Source: Jackrogersella multiformis
Lineage: Eukaryota > Ascomycota > Sordariomycetes > Xylariales > Hypoxylaceae
DNA: 64,000 bases
Reading direction: 5' to 3'
Assembly (NCBI GenBank): GCA_902806575.1
Contig: CADCXD010000001.1
Span: forward strand, 2,418,001 to 2,482,000
Shown piece after piece: positions 10,730-21,508 of this stretch. The notes below the pieces were generated by a model. That model saw only the letters and a list, made by a program, of their open reading frames with translations. It had not been told where the DNA came from and did no database searches. The first letter of the stretch is position 1, and the number at the start of each line of letters is the position of its first letter. A program made the position numbers and the translations under genes.

Positions 10730-11961
10730 CTAGGAAATCTGGTGTCTGGCGTCAAATGGTTTGCGGATTATTTTATTCCGCATGTGCTCGTACCAGTATT
10801 TGGCACCATGAAGCTCCTCCTTGAGATGACTAGTTTCCGCACCGATTAATAGTCTCTCAAGATCTAGCTCCTTGCGTGCATATTCAAGGGCCTTATCATG
10901 GAATCCGCCATCGATAGCGTACTTTGAACATTCGCGAAACCTGCCACATATTGTTAATCCTATTCGACCTAGGGCTCTCAAGGATCACTTACACTTTGCA
11001 GAGTTCCATACCACAAAGTCTCTGTCTTTTAAGAAGCTGTACAAGTTCCTCCGCAGCCTTCAGGGCTTCCTTAGCCGTTGTGATTCTGGGTATGCCGTGA
11101 ATGTCACTGAAATCTGATTTTTTGGATGCGCCGCATGCGTAAGCTGCCAAAGCTTGGTCAATGACTAGCATACGACGTCGTAGTTGGTCAATTGCCGGCT
11201 CAATGCAAGCTGCACAGTTACAGGTGATCCGCCATGTAGTGAATAGGGAGAATGCACGTTGTTGACGGGTTCGGCAAACATTTCCGACGTAATCCACGAA
11301 TATCTGGTCCCCGGCTTTGAGGTCATGAGTTGCGTGTATAGTCAGCCGCTTGATAGTCGGATTCCACGAATTATGGACATTGGGGACACAGGAATGACTG
11401 ATCCGGCTATACAAGGAGAAGACACCCGAACCATATTTTCCATCTGGGCCAAGCTGGACGTTGTGGGCGAGGTAGATGACGCAAAGCCTCATGATTCTCT
11501 TCACGGCCCTGTTCAGCTTTTTCCCTTGAAGGAGATTTCCCTCGCTATCCTTCCATCTCTTAGCTTTAAAATGACCCCAAGCTTCGCGGCGGATGTACTG
11601 ATCGTTCTTGATACTTTCTGTAAACGAGGACGGACATAATAGCTGAGCCATCTCTATAGATTTGTCGCATGACAGCGTTTCGGTAGCCTTGTAGAATTCC
11701 GATAATTCTTCGTTATCTGACACGGGAGGTACTGTAACTAGAGGGATTTCAGTAGCAATGCGTGTGCCTCGACGGATATCTACTTTCGCGAATACCGCTT
11801 CGCCACCAGCCGAATCTAGCTGGCGGACTTCAATCATTCCTATAGGCGTGGTCAGTTCCTGGGAAATTAAAATTTGCTGAGAAGGTTTCCAATAAGGTGC
11901 ATAGCTTACCTTGCGATTTTGTGATATCCACGTTCACAGTTATGTGTTTAGGAGGTGCCAT
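10730..11961 (-). CDS. SET-domain protein, 369 aa, three exons
   Basis: Exons on the minus strand are 11961-11910, 11839-10993 and 10940-10730. The introns, 70 and 52 nt, have GTAAGC and GTAAGT donors and TATAG and GGCAG acceptors; phases 1 and 2 join cleanly to 370 codons. The N-terminus reads MAPPKHITVNVDITK, then the SET opening GGEAVFAKVDIRRGTRI. The SET signature is present: SRISHSCVPNV near residue 165 (the NHSCxPN motif, with S for N), then GDQIFVDYVG, and a post-SET cluster CNCAAC. Such stand-alone SET proteins are putative protein lysine methyltransferases; many fungal ones of this length have no known substrate. The C-terminal part is helical and charged, resembling the tetratricopeptide-like tail of related proteins. 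Confidence 0.82.
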
Positions 11962-13187
11962 TATAACTCGGTAATATCATGGGCTTTGAGTAAAATGGAC
12001 AGGAGGTAAGAGTTGTTTCAATGTATGAAATTTTTAAGACGGTAGTGAAAGATACTAGATTTTGTGTCTTTATATATTGAAGTAGGCACTTATGTTCGTC
12101 AACAACTTGCCCTTTATGATCGCTATGCCTTGGATTTATCTACAGGCAGACCCTTATGTAGCCTAGCAACCTAGGTAGATTTCGAGCCTCGATTTCAAAC
12201 AGTCTGCCTAATATTCTTTGGTTTTTATTAACTATGGGTTCCTATAGCAATATAATAGTCTGTTTAAAATGGAGGTTATAGTAACAAGAGTACTTAGCCT
12301 TTACAAGTTTTTTATAATATTCTTCTTTTTTGAAATTGATAATGGTTTGACTTAGAAGCTGCAAGCAAGATTGTTTACAGCATAGGCAACTAACTCGGTG
12401 AATCTTTTTATGTCTTATTGGCTTTGAGAGTTAAGTGTTTATATTATCTTAAGGTCTTATATTTAGAAGTACTCCTTTAATTCTATTGATTCGGTTTCTT
12501 GATTAGCGACTATTTGCACTTTATTGATGATAAGATGGCGTGTCGACTCCTTACCTAGTAGGTAGGTAAGGGGATACTCATGCTAACTACCTAGGTACCT
12601 AGATATATTCAATACCTTTAAATATGATTATTAACGGCCAAATATTTTACTTATTTGTCACACCCCTGAAAAAACGGATAGCTAAGCCGGAATCCGATGC
12701 AAGAAGACGATCCATAATAGATGGCCCAATAAACACCAAAATATTGTCTAAAAGGGGTAACACCCCACCATTTCACTCGGCGGTTTTATGCGCATTCCCT
12801 ATATCTCTAAACCTCTCTACCTGCGTCAAGGCTTTTTATAGATAAGATCGACCATCGTTTACTTAGCTCGAGGACGGGATATGTAATTTAGGCAAATTAC
12901 CTCTCCATCGAGACTGGGTGATGACTATGTCATCGATGCTCGAACGTAACGTGCCTACCTGTAATTGCCCTAAGCTTGAACCAGGGAATGCCAAAGATCT
13001 ATATAGAAATTAATGCAGTCGGCAAATCTTGCGTGTAATAGGACTGTTAACTTGTGTTTAAATTATGAGTTGAAGTGATATATAACCTTGGTTGACCCCC
13101 CTATAGTCCCCTCCAAGTCCTCTTCACCCTCCGAGGAACCAAGTGGAATCGATTTTACTTCTTGAACCCATAGGAACCCCTGGCAGA
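11962..13187. other. Intergenic, A+T-rich, no gene recognised
   Basis: 1.2 kb upstream of both the SET gene and the LPMO gene. Palindromic CCTTACCTAGTAGGTAGGTAAGG-like sequence lies near 12550 and TACCTAGGTACCTAGA near 12588. An open stretch at 12624-12845 has no coding character that I trust. Confidence 0.4.
13070..13090 (+). promoter_or_regulatory. Possible TATA box of the LPMO gene
   Basis: GATATATAACC lies about 110 bp before the ATG at 13188, a usual distance for a fungal TATA element. Based on motif and position only. Confidence 0.4.
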
Positions 13188-14195
13188 ATGAGAACCGCAA
13201 TCGCCACGCTCGCGCTGGTAGCTACAGCTGCTAGCCACGCTACCTTTCAACAACTATGGGTCGATGGGAAGGACGAGGTGTCGACTTGCGCTAGACTTCC
13301 CGTATGTTGAACATGAAGCCTCAGAAAAGACCACAAGGCACTTGAAGTTAGCCAAAAGCTGACTCTTAACAAGACGAACAACAATCCAGTTACCAATGTG
13401 GGCTCAAATGACATTCGCTGCAACGTAGGCGGTACTAAAGCTGCTGGGGCCAAATGCAGTGTAGATGGTGAGAATATTGTTACATCCACCTCTTTACATA
13501 CTCTGACGCTTTTATAGCTGGTGGTACTGTGACAGTCGAGATGCACCAACAACCCGGCGATAGAGACTGTGTATGTAGCATTGCAACTTCTTTTATCCCC
13601 CTTTTCCGCCTGCCACCCATAATTAAACCGACCTCCTAAAACATACCTAAAATCCCTCGTCCATTTATAAAATCTATTACTAACTTGTGCGCCGAGTAAA
13701 GACGAGAGAAGCCCTCGGCGGCAACCACTTTGGTCCTGTGATCGTATACATGAGCAAAGTTGGAGACGCCGCTGCGGCCGATGGATCGTCATCTTGGTTC
13801 AAGATCTTCGAGATGGGTTACGACTCTTCCACCAAGACCTGGGGCAACGACCTTTTGAACAAGGGCTGCGGTAAACAACAAGTCAAGATCCCCGGCAACA
13901 TTGCTCCTGGCGATTACCTCTTGCGTGCGGAAACTATCGCCCTTCACACGGCATCTCAGGCAAACGGCGCACAATTCTACATGACATGCTACGTATGTAA
14001 ATATCCTAGATTTCATATACCTGTGCTAACACGGCCGAACAGCAAATCACGGTCACTGGTGGAGGTTCCGCTAATCCTGCTGGAGTCAAATTCCCCGGTG
14101 CATACAGCGCGAGCGACCCCGGCATCAAGGTTGACATCTGGGGCAACGGTTTCACGGAGTACAAGATCCCCGGCCCGGCAGTCTATAAAGGTTGA
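13188..14195 (+). CDS. Secreted AA9 lytic polysaccharide monooxygenase, 234 aa, five exons
   Basis: Exons: 13188-13301, 13374-13467, 13518-13570, 13702-13992, 14043-14195; phases join to 235 codons. Residues 1-16 (MRTAIATLALVATAAS) are a signal peptide, and cleavage exposes His17 (HATFQQLWVDG), the N-terminal copper ligand of AA9. The second ligand is His96 in GGNHFGP. The H-x8-Q-x-Y motif is present as His169, Gln178 and Tyr180 in QFYMTC, Tyr180 being the axial tyrosine. AA9 enzymes oxidatively cleave cellulose or hemicellulose outside the cell. There is no CBM1 or linker; it ends shortly after the last core strand. The fourth exon needs an AG three codons before EALGG (acceptor GTAAAG), which fits the family alignment. 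The gene stands alone, without other CAZymes beside it except the peroxidase 12 kb away. Confidence 0.93.
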
Positions 14196-15503
14196 GTTCC
14201 TACGTCGACGGTAGTGATATATGAGAATATGAAGAAGGGCGGGACCAAGTATGGCAAGTTGTCATGTACAATGCTCCGGCGAATATATTCAAAGCGCGTG
14301 ATGAATAAATACTTACGCCTTTATAAAATATACATATACACATACTTAGCCCTTATTGGAACATCTTATATTTTATTCATTAATGTCTGCAAAACCCCTG
14401 AGAAGATCCTGGTAGAAAATAGATGTGACAAAAATGTGGGCACCACAGTTAGTGTGGGTTATAGTGGTATAGAGAACGTCTCTCGTTGTCGGGGAGCTAA
14501 CCGACTACTGAACACGCAACGGCTGCATCTAATTATCACTGTCGCTTTCACTAGCGGACTCATTGGATACATTAGTATCCAGCCAGTCTATTTTCTATGC
14601 GGGTAGTCAATTTTTTAGACTACTAATCCCCGTCTCTAAAATAGCTGTTTATACATGTGCGCTTCCACTGGTTCGAACCCTTATAACCCATACCTTACTG
14701 CTGGATCTAGACTAGCTCTGGGGTATTGTTCAGGGGTGTTGAAGGTAAAGTTCTACCATTGTGCCAATCGATATTGGGCTCATAACTGTCAAAATCTGGG
14801 CACCCACAATTTAAACCTTGTTTATCATGGTATATAGATCACTTAACCTAATACTTCGTCTTGCCTTCCTGCAGCGGGCCGATACCATGAGTTTTGTTCC
14901 GTCTCGGACCTTATCACAACCCCGCCGGTCCTAAAAAGGGGTTCGGATCGCCCACCGGACCCTTTATCTGCAGAGTAATTATTTGCGACATTTATGCCAG
15001 TCTAAATGCTATTTAAGCGAAAAAAAACAGTAATCATAATACATGATGTTTGAGTTTTTATTTCATGTCTCTTTACATATTTTGAAATATAATGTCATCT
15101 GCCTTTAATTACGTACGTATGTACCTAGATACCTAAGGTAGGTAGGTATTAATAGGTACTTCAGTAACTACCTATATAGACTTGTAAGGTTATTACTATT
15201 TAAGTACCGAGTTCTAACTCTACTAAACTACCTACGTATCCATAAGAACAATCTATACGAAAATCCATATTCAGTTCAGTTTTTCCTTGTAGAACGCGAG
15301 AGAATCGTATCATGAGTTGCTAACAGGCAGGCCAAAGCTGATCCGATGTAACTGAATGATAAGAAGATTCCAATCCTGCGAGAAGCGACAAGAACGGGCC
15401 ATGAGTAAGCGCAGATAGTTCTCATTTTAATTCAACCCATTAATCCCAAGTCATTTGTCCTTTTCCATCCTTTCAACAGAAGCAAAAGCACCACTCACGA
15501 AAA
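14196..15503. other. Intergenic with a possible inverted-repeat element
   Basis: Holds the possible element at 14435-14808 and, near 15110-15230, a dense run of ACCTA/TAGGT units. I see no gene. Confidence 0.4.
14435..14808. mobile_element. Possible small inverted-repeat element, 374 bp
   Basis: The left end reads TGTGGGCACCACAG. The right end, read on the minus strand, is TGTGGGTGCCCAG. Just inside each end is ACAGTTA, then a G-rich TGTGGG or TGAGCCC stretch. This suggests degenerate terminal inverted repeats of a non-autonomous DNA transposon. No target-site duplication is clear and no transposase remains. The end motif is itself nearly palindromic, which weakens the case. Confidence 0.3.
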
Positions 15504-17096
15504 ATGGCTGTGCATGAGCAGGAGTCAAAGGGAACAAATTCGCCGTTGCCGACCATCCTCCAAGAGGTGGGGAGCGTAACGGAAGACGACTCCGAGCCCA
15601 CCGGACGCCCCCGCGGCACAAGGCGAGACATCAAATCCCGTCAAGCACAAATGCTTGTAATAGGTGGCACAATTGGAACGGGCCTCTTCGTCGGCACGGG
15701 ACAGGCGCTAGCAGTCTCGGGTCCTGCTTTTCTCTTTGCTGCATACCTGGTCATCTGCTTCCTCGTTTACGGCATCGTCACCGCGATGACCGAGATCGCC
15801 GCCTTCATGCCGACCCAAGGCATGTCTGTGGCGTACTACGGAAACCGAATCGTGTCGCCTAGCCTTGGATTTGCTATGGGTTGGATGTACTGGTATATTT
15901 GGGGTTTGAGCGTCGCCTACGAAGTCACCGCCGCCGCCGTTGTGATCAACTACTGGCCAAATACGGTTCCTGTGGCGGTTTGGATTACCATCATGCTGGT
16001 TGTCATTGTGGCCCTGAATTTCTTCCCTGTAAAGGTCTACGGGGAATCTGAGTTTTGGTTCGCTTCCATCAAAGTGTTCACTATCATCGGCCTCTTGATC
16101 CTCTCCGTGGTCTTGTTCTTCGGCGGCGGGCCAGATCACACTCGCCTGGGTTTTTGGTATTGGCAGGATCCCGGGGCGACTAAAGAATACCTCGTGAGAG
16201 GCGCTGGCGGACGATTCTGCGCCTTTTTGTTCACCCTCATTTACTCTTGCTTTAGCTTCAACTTCAGCCCCGAGTTACTCATCATCGCAGCGGGTGAGAT
16301 GCAATCTCCCCGTAAAAATATTCCGAAGGCCGCATTACATTTCATATGGCGTCTAGCAGTATTTTACGCTCTCGGTGCCCTTGCCGTTGGCGTGATATGC
16401 CGAAGTGACGAACCTGCGCTTACCAATGGTGGCAAAGGCGCTGCCTCCTCCCCTTGGGTTATTGCCATCGAGAAAGCTGGAATCCACGGACTGGACAGCG
16501 TTATTAATGCTGCCATCATTACTTCAGCCTGGTCGAGTGGGAACTCGGTATTATACATGTCCAGTCGTTCTCTATACTCGCTTGCTGTAGCCGGGAACGC
16601 ACCTAAGATATTTTCTCGTTGTAATAAATATGGCGTACCTATTTACGCTGTTATTGCTTCAAGTATACTATCGTTGTTCGCCTACCTAAATATCGGCATG
16701 GTCAGCGGGATTGTGTTCAACTGGTTTGTCAGTATTATCAACACCGCGGCGTTTATAAGTTGGGCATGCTGCTGCCTAATTTATCTTCGCTTTAAAAAGG
16801 CATGTGCTGCGCAGGGTATCTCCAAGTCTGATTTGCCATATTCGAGTATCATCCAGCCATGGGCGTCATGGATTGCTCTTGTGGCGTTTTCCATTTTTGG
16901 GCTGCTCAACGGATTCTCGGTCTTCTTTCCGGGACACTTTACCGCATCAGACTTTCTGACTGCGTATATTGGAATTCCGGCGTTCTTATTGATATACTTC
17001 GGTCATAAAATCTCAGGTAAAAACGACCCTTGGGTTAGAGCACCCAACTCTGTTGATCTTAAGTCTGGGCTATCGTGTGTACTGCCAGATGAATAA
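15504..17096 (+). CDS. Amino acid permease (YAT/APC family), 530 aa
   Basis: Single-exon frame. A charged cytosolic N-terminus of about 45 residues is followed by the family signature at membrane helix 1, IGGTIGTGLFVGTGQAL near residue 54, then about eleven further hydrophobic segments to residue 500. The MTEIAAFMP segment and FSPELLIIAAGEMQSPRKNIPKA at about 253-276 are typical of fungal amino acid/proton symporters of the plasma membrane. Length fits the family (500-600 aa). The C-terminal tail is short, ending SGLSCVLPDE. The start at 15504 follows an A-rich leader (ACGAAAA-ATG). Substrate cannot be read from sequence. The neighbouring CrtC-like gene converges on it across 322 bp. Confidence 0.93.
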   Translation: MAVHEQESKGTNSPLPTILQEVGSVTEDDSEPTGRPRGTRRDIKSRQAQMLVIGGTIGTGLFVGTGQALAVSGPAFLFAAYLVICFLVYGIVTAMTEIAAFMPTQGMSVAYYGNRIVSPSLGFAMGWMYWYIWGLSVAYEVTAAAVVINYWPNTVPVAVWITIMLVVIVALNFFPVKVYGESEFWFASIKVFTIIGLLILSVVLFFGGGPDHTRLGFWYWQDPGATKEYLVRGAGGRFCAFLFTLIYSCFSFNFSPELLIIAAGEMQSPRKNIPKAALHFIWRLAVFYALGALAVGVICRSDEPALTNGGKGAASSPWVIAIEKAGIHGLDSVINAAIITSAWSSGNSVLYMSSRSLYSLAVAGNAPKIFSRCNKYGVPIYAVIASSILSLFAYLNIGMVSGIVFNWFVSIINTAAFISWACCCLIYLRFKKACAAQGISKSDLPYSSIIQPWASWIALVAFSIFGLLNGFSVFFPGHFTASDFLTAYIGIPAFLLIYFGHKISGKNDPWVRAPNSVDLKSGLSCVLPDE

Positions 17097-17418
17097 TTTG
17101 ATGATGTCATCCAAGAAGCAAATGTTTCTCGCTTAAATAGTGGTTATTAATAGTGCTTCATCTTAAATTCCGTTTCCGCTTTTGGAATTGAGCTCTTGAC
17201 AAGGTGGCCTCCCGTTTCTTACTTCGAAAAAAAAAAGTTATTTTTCATTCCATTTCATAAACAAGTTTATCATCATTACTGAAATTCATACGGCCATATG
17301 GAAGCTAAAGTCATCTAGGCACCATCTAGTATATACCATGTTAAAATATCATGAATAAACATATCTGCCCCTGCAACACCATTACAACAAATCATTCCCT
17401 CAAGCAGCTCGCCCGCCC
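17097..17418. other. Convergent 3' region, nothing recognised
   Basis: 322 bp between two gene ends, with an A9 run near 17227. It probably contains both polyadenylation regions. Confidence 0.4.
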
Positions 17419-18585
17419 CTAAAGCCCCAGCTCCATAACCGAGCCAGAAGCATGACCATGATATTGCTTCTTGCCGTTTAAGCCGCCAGTCACCTCGCCC
17501 ACATACTGGCCAACGGTCTGGGTCTTGCTAGCGGGAAACCAAAACGTCGTCCCCGTAAAGTCAACGGTGAAGGTCCAGTGCTCTCTAGTCTTCGGGGATA
17601 CAAAATTGACAAGATATCCCGTGTGGCGCGACTCGGGCAGCGGGCTCGGTGTTCCGGGGGGTGAGGAGAGATGGACAGCGCCGGCGGATATTCGCTCGAC
17701 GGTCCCGTAGGTCTCGGTATCCGACACCGTGGCGCTAGCCGTGCGGAAGATGACTTTGCCATTCTTCATTAGCGTGGCGCTGAAGTAGGGCAGTCCGTCT
17801 ACACTCGACGTGAAGTTCCACAACATCAAACCGTATGGCCCGGAAATTGCCCGTACCATGTCCCAACTAGGGCTGACGGCAGCCCACGGAAAGGAGTTCC
17901 AGTTCTTGTCTCGCCCGCCGATGCCCGACAGGGTAAAAGGCGTGCCACGGATGGTTAGGTTGGCTTCGGCATCAGCCACGGGGAATTGTTCTTGCCAGTA
18001 CATCTGTGGGGCAAGTAGCGTGCGGGCGCTCGCATCGGGGTATACCATGCCGCCGGGGTAGAGAGGTGGTCCGCGAGATTTGAGCGTGAATGTGCCCTGG
18101 ATCGTAGGCGAGTCAATGGTGACTTCGGCGCTCTTGAGATTCTTATCTGCGGTAAATTTCCAGGTTACGACACCGGAGCTGTTCGTCCAGGTCCCCTCGG
18201 TAGTCTTTTTGCACGTGCGCACATTCGACTCCTCGACAAAGGTGTTCTCCATATATCGGGTTCCGTTTGGCCACAAGACAGAGATCAGGCCGCGCTGTGC
18301 CGCGAGAGTACCGATGACGGTGCCACGGCTAAGATAGACCACTATCCCAGCCTTGCCGTCGTTAGAGGCGGCATCAAAGGCCCATGTTTCGCTAACGGTA
18401 GAGTTGAAGACGGTGACCATGGGGGTATCGAAGTGGGCAAGCGGGTCGTCGTTCATTATAACTGCCCCGTCAACGTATTGGCCGTCTAGAGCCTCATGGT
18501 CGGTGCATTTAGGGTCTCTTGGTGTTGCTGAAACAGGCAATTTAACGAGGAGGGTTAGGGACGCAACAGTGCAGAGGAAGTGCAT
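17419..18585 (-). CDS. Secreted CrtC/AttH-like lipocalin-fold protein, 388 aa
   Basis: Single exon. Residues 1-20 (MHFLCTVASLTLLVKLPVSA) form a signal peptide. The rest is rich in beta strands and aromatic residues. The central block GIGGRDKNWNSFPW, followed by MVRAISGPYGLMLWNF, resembles the hydroxyneurosporene synthase (CrtC)/AttH superfamily. That superfamily includes fungal decalin-forming Diels-Alderases of polyketide clusters as well as many proteins of unknown activity. Several N-x-S/T sites (NST, NGT, NSS, NFT) fit secretion. It is divergent to a Zn2Cys6 regulator, but no synthase gene is nearby, so pericyclase activity would be a guess. Family assignment is by motif; function is not known. 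Confidence 0.72.
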   Translation of the reverse strand: MHFLCTVASLTLLVKLPVSATPRDPKCTDHEALDGQYVDGAVIMNDDPLAHFDTPMVTVFNSTVSETWAFDAASNDGKAGIVVYLSRGTVIGTLAAQRGLISVLWPNGTRYMENTFVEESNVRTCKKTTEGTWTNSSGVVTWKFTADKNLKSAEVTIDSPTIQGTFTLKSRGPPLYPGGMVYPDASARTLLAPQMYWQEQFPVADAEANLTIRGTPFTLSGIGGRDKNWNSFPWAAVSPSWDMVRAISGPYGLMLWNFTSSVDGLPYFSATLMKNGKVIFRTASATVSDTETYGTVERISAGAVHLSSPPGTPSPLPESRHTGYLVNFVSPKTREHWTFTVDFTGTTFWFPASKTQTVGQYVGEVTGGLNGKKQYHGHASGSVMELGL

Positions 18586-19141
18586 GACTAGAAGTTTGTA
18601 AGTGTGAAACAGCGTATATGGAGTATGAATCGAGTGTGAGTCTCAACATGGGGATGATTGTGAGGACAATATCACGGAGTATAGAGGAATAGTGGTCTCT
18701 TTATATTCGGGCATCTAGTTATGGAGTTAAGCTGTTACTAACATTACGTAGATATCCTCGTGTTCGCAACTCCACAGCTCGCAAGGGGCCTACGGAAACA
18801 GAATAGGCACCTACCTACCTGATATCTTGTATCACTCTCTCTGACGTGGACTTCAGAACATGGTGATCGAGACTGTATTCCACCTATTCCTCACTACCAC
18901 TATTTCGCCAACCGAAGCTAGTCCCGAATTGGGGTGCCCTTGCGGTGCCCTTTCATTGGTCTATCCGTACATTATATCAACTAATCCTACAGGATTACAT
19001 CGGGAATAGTGGCGCAGTCATTGGTCGCCTAATGAATTGCCCTCCAAATTCATGTCATCCCTCCAGCATCTACCTTCAACAGTATGAAGTCATTGCCGAT
19101 TAATGGTAACCAGTCGGTCTTACATCTATGTTTCCACAACA
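18586..19141. promoter_or_regulatory. Divergent upstream region: CrtC-like gene and Zn2Cys6 regulator
   Basis: 556 bp between the two starts. A TATAAAGA-like element on the minus strand near 18700 is about 115 bp upstream of the CrtC-like start. GCACCTACCTACCT near 18808 is another copy of the local repeat. Roles are inferred from position. Confidence 0.4.
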
Positions 19142-20929
19142 ATGGTCTACAAAGGTCCGAGCAAGGGATGCAAGAAATGCAGGTCCCGGAGGGTTAAGGT
19201 GAGTCCGAACCCAGTCCTAGCCTATATAAGCCGGGTAACCCTAAGTAAAAAAAAGTGCGACCAAACCTGGCCAGCCTGTGTCAACTGTGGCGAAAGGGGG
19301 AACTTGTGCCCAGGGTATGGGGATATTTTCGAAAGGGCGCACCGAGATGAAACTGTCAAGGTCATAAAACGCAATTCCAAAGCAAGCACCAGTACAATAT
19401 CCGCGAGCGAACCGTCACCGACCTCGAGGATATGCATTTTCAGTCATATGCAGCCACTAGGAGAGATCCTGGACTCCGACCTAGACCTAGACGCGCAAGG
19501 TAATCTGTCCGATGCGGCACAAATATCTAGCGGCATGTTATTTGGCGAGCCTGGAGATGCCGTAACTAAAGCTTTGAATTTCTTCTTCCTACAATATGGC
19601 CTCAATGACGCTCAGGCTACATGCAGCTTCTTTAACTTCCTCCCTGCAATGTACTCTAGCTCAAGTGCGTCCTCACCCTTGGCTGGTGCAACTGCAGCGC
19701 TGGCAGTTCAAGTCGTCGGTCTGCACAAAGGATATGGCGCCGAGACGGTTATGGCGCATAGGCTGTATGCAGAGGCCGTAATTCGTACCAAGCATGCAAT
19801 CGGCAACCCAAGGCAGAGCAAGTCAGACGAACTATTGATGACGACACTCGTCTTAGAAGCGTACGAGAGCACTAAGGCGACGTTTGGTAAAAGTCAAGTC
19901 GCCTCTCAGCCACAGGGGCATTTGCTAGGCTCGATTGCGCTTTTAAAGCACCGTGGCGAACTGAACTACCGGAACCAACTATCGTGGGGTCTAGTCGTTG
20001 CCACCCGCAGCAGGCTACTCCGCCAGGTGTGGCACTCCGTCGACAAGATGGCGAACATCGAGGCTCTCTGTGACACCTGGAACGGTGGTGAAAACAAACC
20101 TCAAAGTCCTGCAGTCGAAACGGATACTTTGTTATTCGAACTTGTCCGCCTCCAATGTCTACTAGAACATCTACAATCGGGCCGCTCTCGAGGGCAGCAC
20201 TTCGCGCAGGACGACGGCACAGATACATACGCGCCTAACAAAGTGACGGACGACAGCGAGCACTTCCCCTCTATCCTCTCTTGCGCGATTCATCTTGCAA
20301 GCGAGTGCAGCAACTGGTATACAGGCCTCCCATTAAGCTGGCAGTCTGTCCCCGTCCCGGCACGTACATTTGCCTCTTCGATCCAGGGACCTGATGTGTA
20401 CGAGCACGCTCACCTAGCGACTTATACCAACATTTATATTGCCAACTCGCTGAACCGTCACCGTGTCACCGAGCTCAGCGTGATATTCTTCATCCGCAAA
20501 TGCCTCACGGCCATCTCGGATAGAAGTAAGGAGGAGGAGTTGTTATTACTTGGGCTGATAGACCGAGCACAGTTTCTCATTGACGAAGTCTGCGCGAGTG
20601 TGCCATTTCTCTTCGGCAACATGACAACTGCAGGCATGAATACGGAGGGCACACTAGCTCTGCCCTCTGTAGTGCCATCGGCCCCTGAAGGGTGGCGCTC
20701 GTTTCCCGAAGAAGATATGGGGGAGCACGAACGGCAGGTGTCAGCGTCCGGACGGTATATGGTGTACCGCACATTGATAGCGATTTTGGAGCTCCTGGGA
20801 GACGGCGGTCATCTAGGAGGCAACCGGGCTGCGGTGCGCGGCGGGCAGGAGGAGTGGATGAGGAGACAAGTTGCGAGGTTAGAGAAGGCGTTTCGAGGGC
20901 AGAACTGCTTCATAAATTATGATAAATAA
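19142..20929 (+). CDS. Zn2Cys6 transcription factor, 576 aa, two exons
   Basis: Exons 19142-19198 and 19256-20929. The zinc cluster is split by a 57-nt intron: GCKKCRSRRVK in exon 1, CDQTWPACVNCGERGNLC in exon 2, giving C-x2-C-x6-C-x6-C-x2-C-x6-C, exactly the family spacing. I start at 19142 (MVYKGPSKGC), a common opening for this subfamily; an upstream in-frame Met at 19103 would add 13 residues. The intron has no stop and a length divisible by three, so unspliced RNA would add 19 residues before the third zinc cysteine. The rest is a helical fungal-specific regulator domain (Fungal_trans_2 type, inferred). It is nuclear, and its targets are unknown; the divergent CrtC-like gene is an obvious candidate. 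Confidence 0.88.
   Translation: MVYKGPSKGCKKCRSRRVKVSPNPVLAYISRVTLSKKKCDQTWPACVNCGERGNLCPGYGDIFERAHRDETVKVIKRNSKASTSTISASEPSPTSRICIFSHMQPLGEILDSDLDLDAQGNLSDAAQISSGMLFGEPGDAVTKALNFFFLQYGLNDAQATCSFFNFLPAMYSSSSASSPLAGATAALAVQVVGLHKGYGAETVMAHRLYAEAVIRTKHAIGNPRQSKSDELLMTTLVLEAYESTKATFGKSQVASQPQGHLLGSIALLKHRGELNYRNQLSWGLVVATRSRLLRQVWHSVDKMANIEALCDTWNGGENKPQSPAVETDTLLFELVRLQCLLEHLQSGRSRGQHFAQDDGTDTYAPNKVTDDSEHFPSILSCAIHLASECSNWYTGLPLSWQSVPVPARTFASSIQGPDVYEHAHLATYTNIYIANSLNRHRVTELSVIFFIRKCLTAISDRSKEEELLLLGLIDRAQFLIDEVCASVPFLFGNMTTAGMNTEGTLALPSVVPSAPEGWRSFPEEDMGEHERQVSASGRYMVYRTLIAILELLGDGGHLGGNRAAVRGGQEEWMRRQVARLEKAFRGQNCFINYDK
19199..19255 (+). other. Stop-free 57-nt intron inside the zinc cluster
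   Basis: GTGAGT donor and AAAAAAAAG acceptor. Read through, it encodes 19 residues without a stop, so the two-exon gene also looks like one open frame. Removing it restores the canonical zinc-cluster spacing. Confidence 0.85.
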
Positions 20930-21508
20930 TAACGCCTTGATTGACAGAAATTGAGAGGCCGCGCAAGCTATTACCTAGGTAGGTTACAGCTACTAGATTC
21001 TCTTAGGTAGCTTTTCACGAGCATCTTTCCTATCGCTTACGAATAAGTCTAATAAGGCTGTCGTATTTTGATAATGGACGTTATCATTGCTTAATCCGTA
21101 CAGGATGGAGAATCCACGAGCTATACTCCTGAATCTGTCTGGCTTGCGCACCGCCGTCTTGTTGTACTCGTCCGGGTTCATCTACGATGTATCGCTAATA
21201 CTCGGAATTCCGTGGGAATCTTGGCGGAGATCTTGGCGCGGTATCATGGTTCCTATGAGCTCTTAGGTTAGAAGTAAAGGTCCCCGAGTTCATCGAGGGC
21301 TACCTACCTAGGCTAGGTAGGTATTATTACGGTGGATTTACGGTTAATTGCACTAGTTCTTGCGGATCTTTATAGACGAGGTATTCCTGCACACTAACGA
21401 GGAGAGGACCCTCGATAAACACACAGCGTCGGTCCATAATTCGCAAGGCGAGACGAAGACACGAAGACTTCCCCGCTTAATCATTCCTATAGTATCCTCG
21501 CAACAGGC
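20930..21508. other. Intergenic, no gene recognised
   Basis: 579 bp with ACCTAGGT at 20973-20980 and CTACCTACCTAGGCTAGGTAGG near 21302. An open stretch at 20993-21181 on the minus strand has no support as a gene. Confidence 0.4.

Noticed and set aside
14655..14700. GGTTCGAACC, a possible tRNA B box
   Set aside because: No A box at the right spacing and no cloverleaf; the A-box-like sequence at about 14460 is roughly 200 nt away.
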